From Diaprepes abbreviatus (lineage: Eukaryota > Arthropoda > Insecta > Coleoptera > Curculionidae): a DNA stretch of 64,000 nt. Both the position numbers and the translations under genes were made by a program. Position 1 is the stretch's first letter; the number at the start of each line of letters is the position of its first letter. Where the stretch lies: positions 17,364,501-17,428,500 of the forward strand of contig JASJET010000122.1 of assembly GCA_034092305.1 (NCBI GenBank), written 5' to 3'. The notes beneath the pieces are model-generated. The model did no database searches and was not told where the DNA came from. It was given only the letters and a program-made list of their open reading frames with translations. This document shows positions 60,915 through 64,000 of this stretch, piece by piece.

Positions 60915-61565
60915 CCTCTGACTTAAAGTTGAAATTTTTATTCATAATTGGTCCTCCTAAAACGCAAAACTGGTGTTTTTATACAGATGTACTTGTTTTA
61001 AAAAGATTCGTTTTGCAAATTCGGAATAACAGTTCTTTTTTGCTGCTTTGTCGGATAAAATTTGAACCATAATATTTTCTATAAAATGATATTGGTATTA
61101 CATTCAGCACAATGGAATCTACAACATTATTTACACAAAATTTATTAGTTTTTTGGGTGGTTTTATAGCTCAAATACTTTTTTTCAAAAATCCCAATTCG
61201 ATCTTAGAATTTCTAGGTCACATTTTCCAACACCACCTTAAAACTCTTTTTTCTGTTCAGAAAATCAATCAAGTTTTAATCTCCAACAAAATTCACTCCG
61301 CTATCTTGTTTGTATCAAGAGATATACGATTGTGGTCCTCATTTTTTCAATTTACCCCATAGTGCGATGTTTCCGGTCCGCCGAATCTTTAAAGCTCGCT
61401 GAAACTCTTTCTGTAGTATTGATCACATTGTTGTCTCTTTATATAGGGTGTTTGACAATTCCATTCGTATACTTTAAAAGAAGCTTCTACATATGAAAAC
61501 ATGAAAAAATATTCATGTGAACATAGTTCTGCAAATTTGAAACTGATTGAAACACCGATGTGTTT
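60915..61565. other. AT-rich intergenic stretch
   Basis: No gene seen. 'tatagggtgtttgacaattc' at 61,441 has the look of a transposon end but no partner was found. Confidence 0.4.
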
Positions 61566-61570
61566 TCTAG

Positions 61571-62100
61571 TATTCTAACTAATATGAGTAAACGCTATTT
61601 TTTGATGTTAAGAATGAGCGGCAAATTTAGTCAGGGGTTTTCCGACAAGAGACGGTCTGATTTGTTTGTCTCTATTTTTTACGTATCACTTTTTTAAAAT
61701 TCTTCCTAAAAATTATGATTCCACAAAACTATTTACATAAAAGACATCCTTGTAAAAAATCAATCACTACACTGTTTAGGAGAAAATCCGCTATAATTAA
61801 CTCAATGATAAACTATGATTTATTTATTTTTTAGTATTCTAACACTAGTAAGTGTTATTTTTTGGTGTTAAGAACGAGCGGGAAATTTAGTCATGGGGGA
61901 GACTTTAGACAAGGGGTAGTCTGATTTATATATCCCTATTTTGTAAATGACCGTTTTTAAAATTCTGCCTAAACATTATGACACCGCAAAGCTATTTACA
62001 TAGAAGATATCCTTGTAAAAAATTACTACAATAATGTTTTAGGAGAAAACCTGCTTTAATCAACTCAATGCATAAACTCTTATTTATTTTTATTTAATCA
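61571..62100. repeat. 264-bp tandem duplication, diverged
   Basis: Units start at 61,571 and 61,835 (tattctaacta.tatgagtaa / tattctaacactagtaagtg) and share 'aacgagcgg.aaatttagtca', 'tatttacata.aaga' and 'ttaggagaaaa.c.gct.taat'. Divergence is moderate. Confidence 0.85.
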
Positions 62101-62103
62101 AAG

Positions 62104-62485
62104 TAGCCTGGATTCTCATTATAGTGCCGGTCTCGAAGCGCTCTCGGTTCGCTGTCGGTTCAGTGAAATATTTTTAAATGAAAAAGAGTTTACGATATCG
62201 AAACCTCCGCGAAACAGATTTTATAAGTAGGTTCATTGTTTCTCCTATAAGAATATTTTACTGTGAGAGCGGCGCTGTAGTGGAAATCTAGCCTAAGGCT
62301 AGATTCTCACTATAAGGCCGCTCTCGATATGTTCTCGGTCCGGTAAAATATTCTTACAGGAGATACAGTGAACCTATTCGCGCTATCGGTTTCGGGGAGA
62401 TTTCGATATCGTAAACTCTTTATTTTTTAATATTTTATCGAACCGAGAGCGAACCGAGAGCGTATCGAGAGCGGAACTAGCCTAA
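62104..62485. mobile_element. Two ~190-bp MITEs in inverted tandem
   Basis: Unit 1 (62,104-62,295) begins tagcctggattctcattata and ends with the complement of 'taggctagatttccactaca'. Unit 2 (62,294-62,485) has the same ends and its interior is the reverse complement of unit 1 ('gagtttacgatatcgaaacc' versus 'atttcgatatcgtaaactc'; 'ttctcctataagaatatttt' versus 'aaaatattcttacaggaga'). They meet at ctagcctaaggctag. Each carries 'ctctcggttcg' repeats near its ends. Confidence 0.75.
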
Positions 62486-62754
62486 ATTTTAAGCGAAAAA
62501 AGCTCAAGTGGCTTGGTTATTGCCAAAATAAAAAAGACTATCTATCTTATTTGAGAGCACTAGTCACAAGAACTTTTAGAAATTGGTATTTTAAGAGTAT
62601 AATCAAAAACATGCCCAAATGTTCGATTTGCTTTTTAAAAAAAATTTATTAGCTTTAAACGTAAAACAAATAAGAAAAAACGTCAAAAATAAGTCAACAC
62701 GGTATTTTGCTTTTGTTATTTAATCATTACATTGTTGGTTGAAAAAAAATATTA

Positions 62755-64000
62755 AAATTTTTATAAAAAAATCAAACCGACTTCTAAAAGTGCGATAAAA
62801 AGTGAAAAATTACTATAAATTTTTATATCAAATTGAATTTTTGGAAGTCGGCGCCAAACTAATGCCTGACAAAATGTGATTTGCATAAACAGATTAAAAA
62901 TACTTTATTTGTAATTGCTTTCGTACCATAATTTGTATATATTAGTAGTTATTTATTTCATTTAGAAATAATTTAGCGCCGACTTCAAAAAGTTCAATTT
63001 CATATAAAAATTTATAGTTTTTTTCACTTTTTAGCACACCTTTAGAAGTCGGTTCAATTTTTTACAAAAATTTTATTTTTCTATTTTTAGTTTTAGAATT
63101 CATTATGATATCCATAAATTATTTGAACTAAGTACTAATCGAGATTAGTGTACCTCACAATGACTCCAAGATGGCAAAAAAGTATCCGTTTAAACCAAAG
63201 TTGTAAATCACCCTAAAATGAACCACTAAAAATTCTTTGGTTCTTAGAGTTTTCCAAATACCAGTAAAATTGTGACAAACAAATATTTAGTCTGTCATAG
63301 TAAATCCACTATCTTAATTTTCAAATTAATTTTAGATTGATAATATAGGCCCCAAAACTTTCCAATATCGATGTTTAAAGAACCTGAGATGTTAATTTCT
63401 TAGCTTGTTATATTTTATACTGCATATTGAGTTTGTATACGCCTCAAGAACCCCACAATATCAATTTTATACAAAATCGGAATATGTAAAATTTTCTGTC
63501 CCTCATATTGTATCTTATCAACCTAATAGTTGTAAAAAATTAACTTCATATTCGTAATACACGACCCCGAAAACCTTCTAATACCAAATCTGAAAAAATG
63601 CGAATAAGGTAAAATTTTCAACCCACCATATTGCATCCGCTATATTGAATTTCAAAAAAATTATTTTAAGAGTTAATCTAATCTAAATCTAAACCCTTCA
63701 AAGCCCCCTAGTACCAATTTTGGATGAAATCCGGAAATTTAAAATTTCTAGATTCGATATTTACATCCTTAAAAACGATTAAGTCCCACCTTTGAACAAA
63801 ATCGAAAAATATAAAATTTTTAGTCCGCTATCTTGGATTTGCCACATTGAATCCTGAAAAAAATCCTTTTAAATTCATAATTTACTCCCTCAAGAACCCC
63901 CTATATCAGTTTTGGAGAAAATCGAAAAATGTAAAATTTTTAGGACACCATATTGAATCTGCCAAATCGAGTTTTTCAAAAAATATTTTAAATTCATAAT
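62755..64000 (-). repeat. CGACTTC dispersed repeat, copy G (cut by window end)
   Basis: The best-preserved terminal palindrome (62,770-63,060: caaaccgacttctaaaagtg answered by 'cctttagaagtcggttcaat', with 'gtcggcgccaaactaatg' and 'tttagcgccgacttcaaaaa' inside). The body units run off the window. It shows the uninterrupted sequence (63,140-63,180) at the point where the PLE joins copies C and D. Confidence 0.85.

Overview
This window reads as repeat-rich intergenic DNA from an arthropod, most likely an insect, nuclear genome. It is strongly AT-rich. I recognise no intact host gene, no rRNA or tRNA, no CRISPR array and no prokaryotic operon. Every recognisable coding stretch is a mobile-element relic with stops, frameshifts or deletions. 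The insect inference rests on element families common there: mariner/Tc1-superfamily elements with 'WPPRSPDL' transposases, HARBI1-type and hAT transposases, LINEs, and Penelope-like elements (PLEs) with a GIY-YIG endonuclease.

Layout: 0.8-1.4 kb hAT relic; 2.7-3.6 kb solo terminal repeat plus foldback; 6.1-7.7 kb first copy of a dispersed 'CGACTTC' repeat; 10.0-11.7 kb orphan transposon with perfect terminal inverted repeats and a 6-bp target duplication; 13.8-14.4 kb Harbinger relic; 16.1-16.7 kb PLE end; 17.4-20.3 kb CGACTTC copy with a mariner inside; 21.2-22.9 kb MITE hosting a DD41D-type element; 23.0-26.7 kb giant inverted repeat built on two CGACTTC copies around a PLE fragment; 27.5-29.5 kb long-TIR mariner-like relic; 32.4-34.7 kb poly-G hAT-type element with another transposon nested in it; 35.3-36.1 kb foldback; 36.5 kb LINE tail; 37.6-39.1 kb CGACTTC copy; 39.25-41.16 kb near-perfect palindrome with hammerhead-like ends and a 12-bp target duplication; 42.3-43.9 kb long-TIR relic; 44.4-45.5 kb LINE reverse transcriptase; 48.1-51.7 kb foldback interrupted by a PLE; 52.4-53.5 kb LINE RT/RNase H; 53.8-56.6 kb long-TIR relic interrupted by a PLE; 56.7-58.5 kb CGACTTC copy; 59.8-60.9 kb PLE endonuclease and LINE RT; 61.6-62.5 kb tandem duplication and paired MITEs; 62.8-64 kb last CGACTTC copy.

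Two patterns recur. First, PLE pieces here repeatedly sit between inverted copies of their own ends, several carrying a hammerhead-like core (CUGANGA, stem II, GAAA). The 39.25-41.16 kb palindrome is the cleanest case and looks like an inserted unit with no coding sequence. Second, five independent Tc1/mariner-superfamily elements have lost the middle of the transposase, including the first catalytic aspartate. All keep the N-terminal DNA-binding part and the element ends, and four also keep C-terminal transposase sequence. The insertion order can be read from the nesting: mariner into CGACTTC repeat, DD41D element into MITE, Tc1-like element into hAT-type element, and PLEs into foldback or long-TIR elements.
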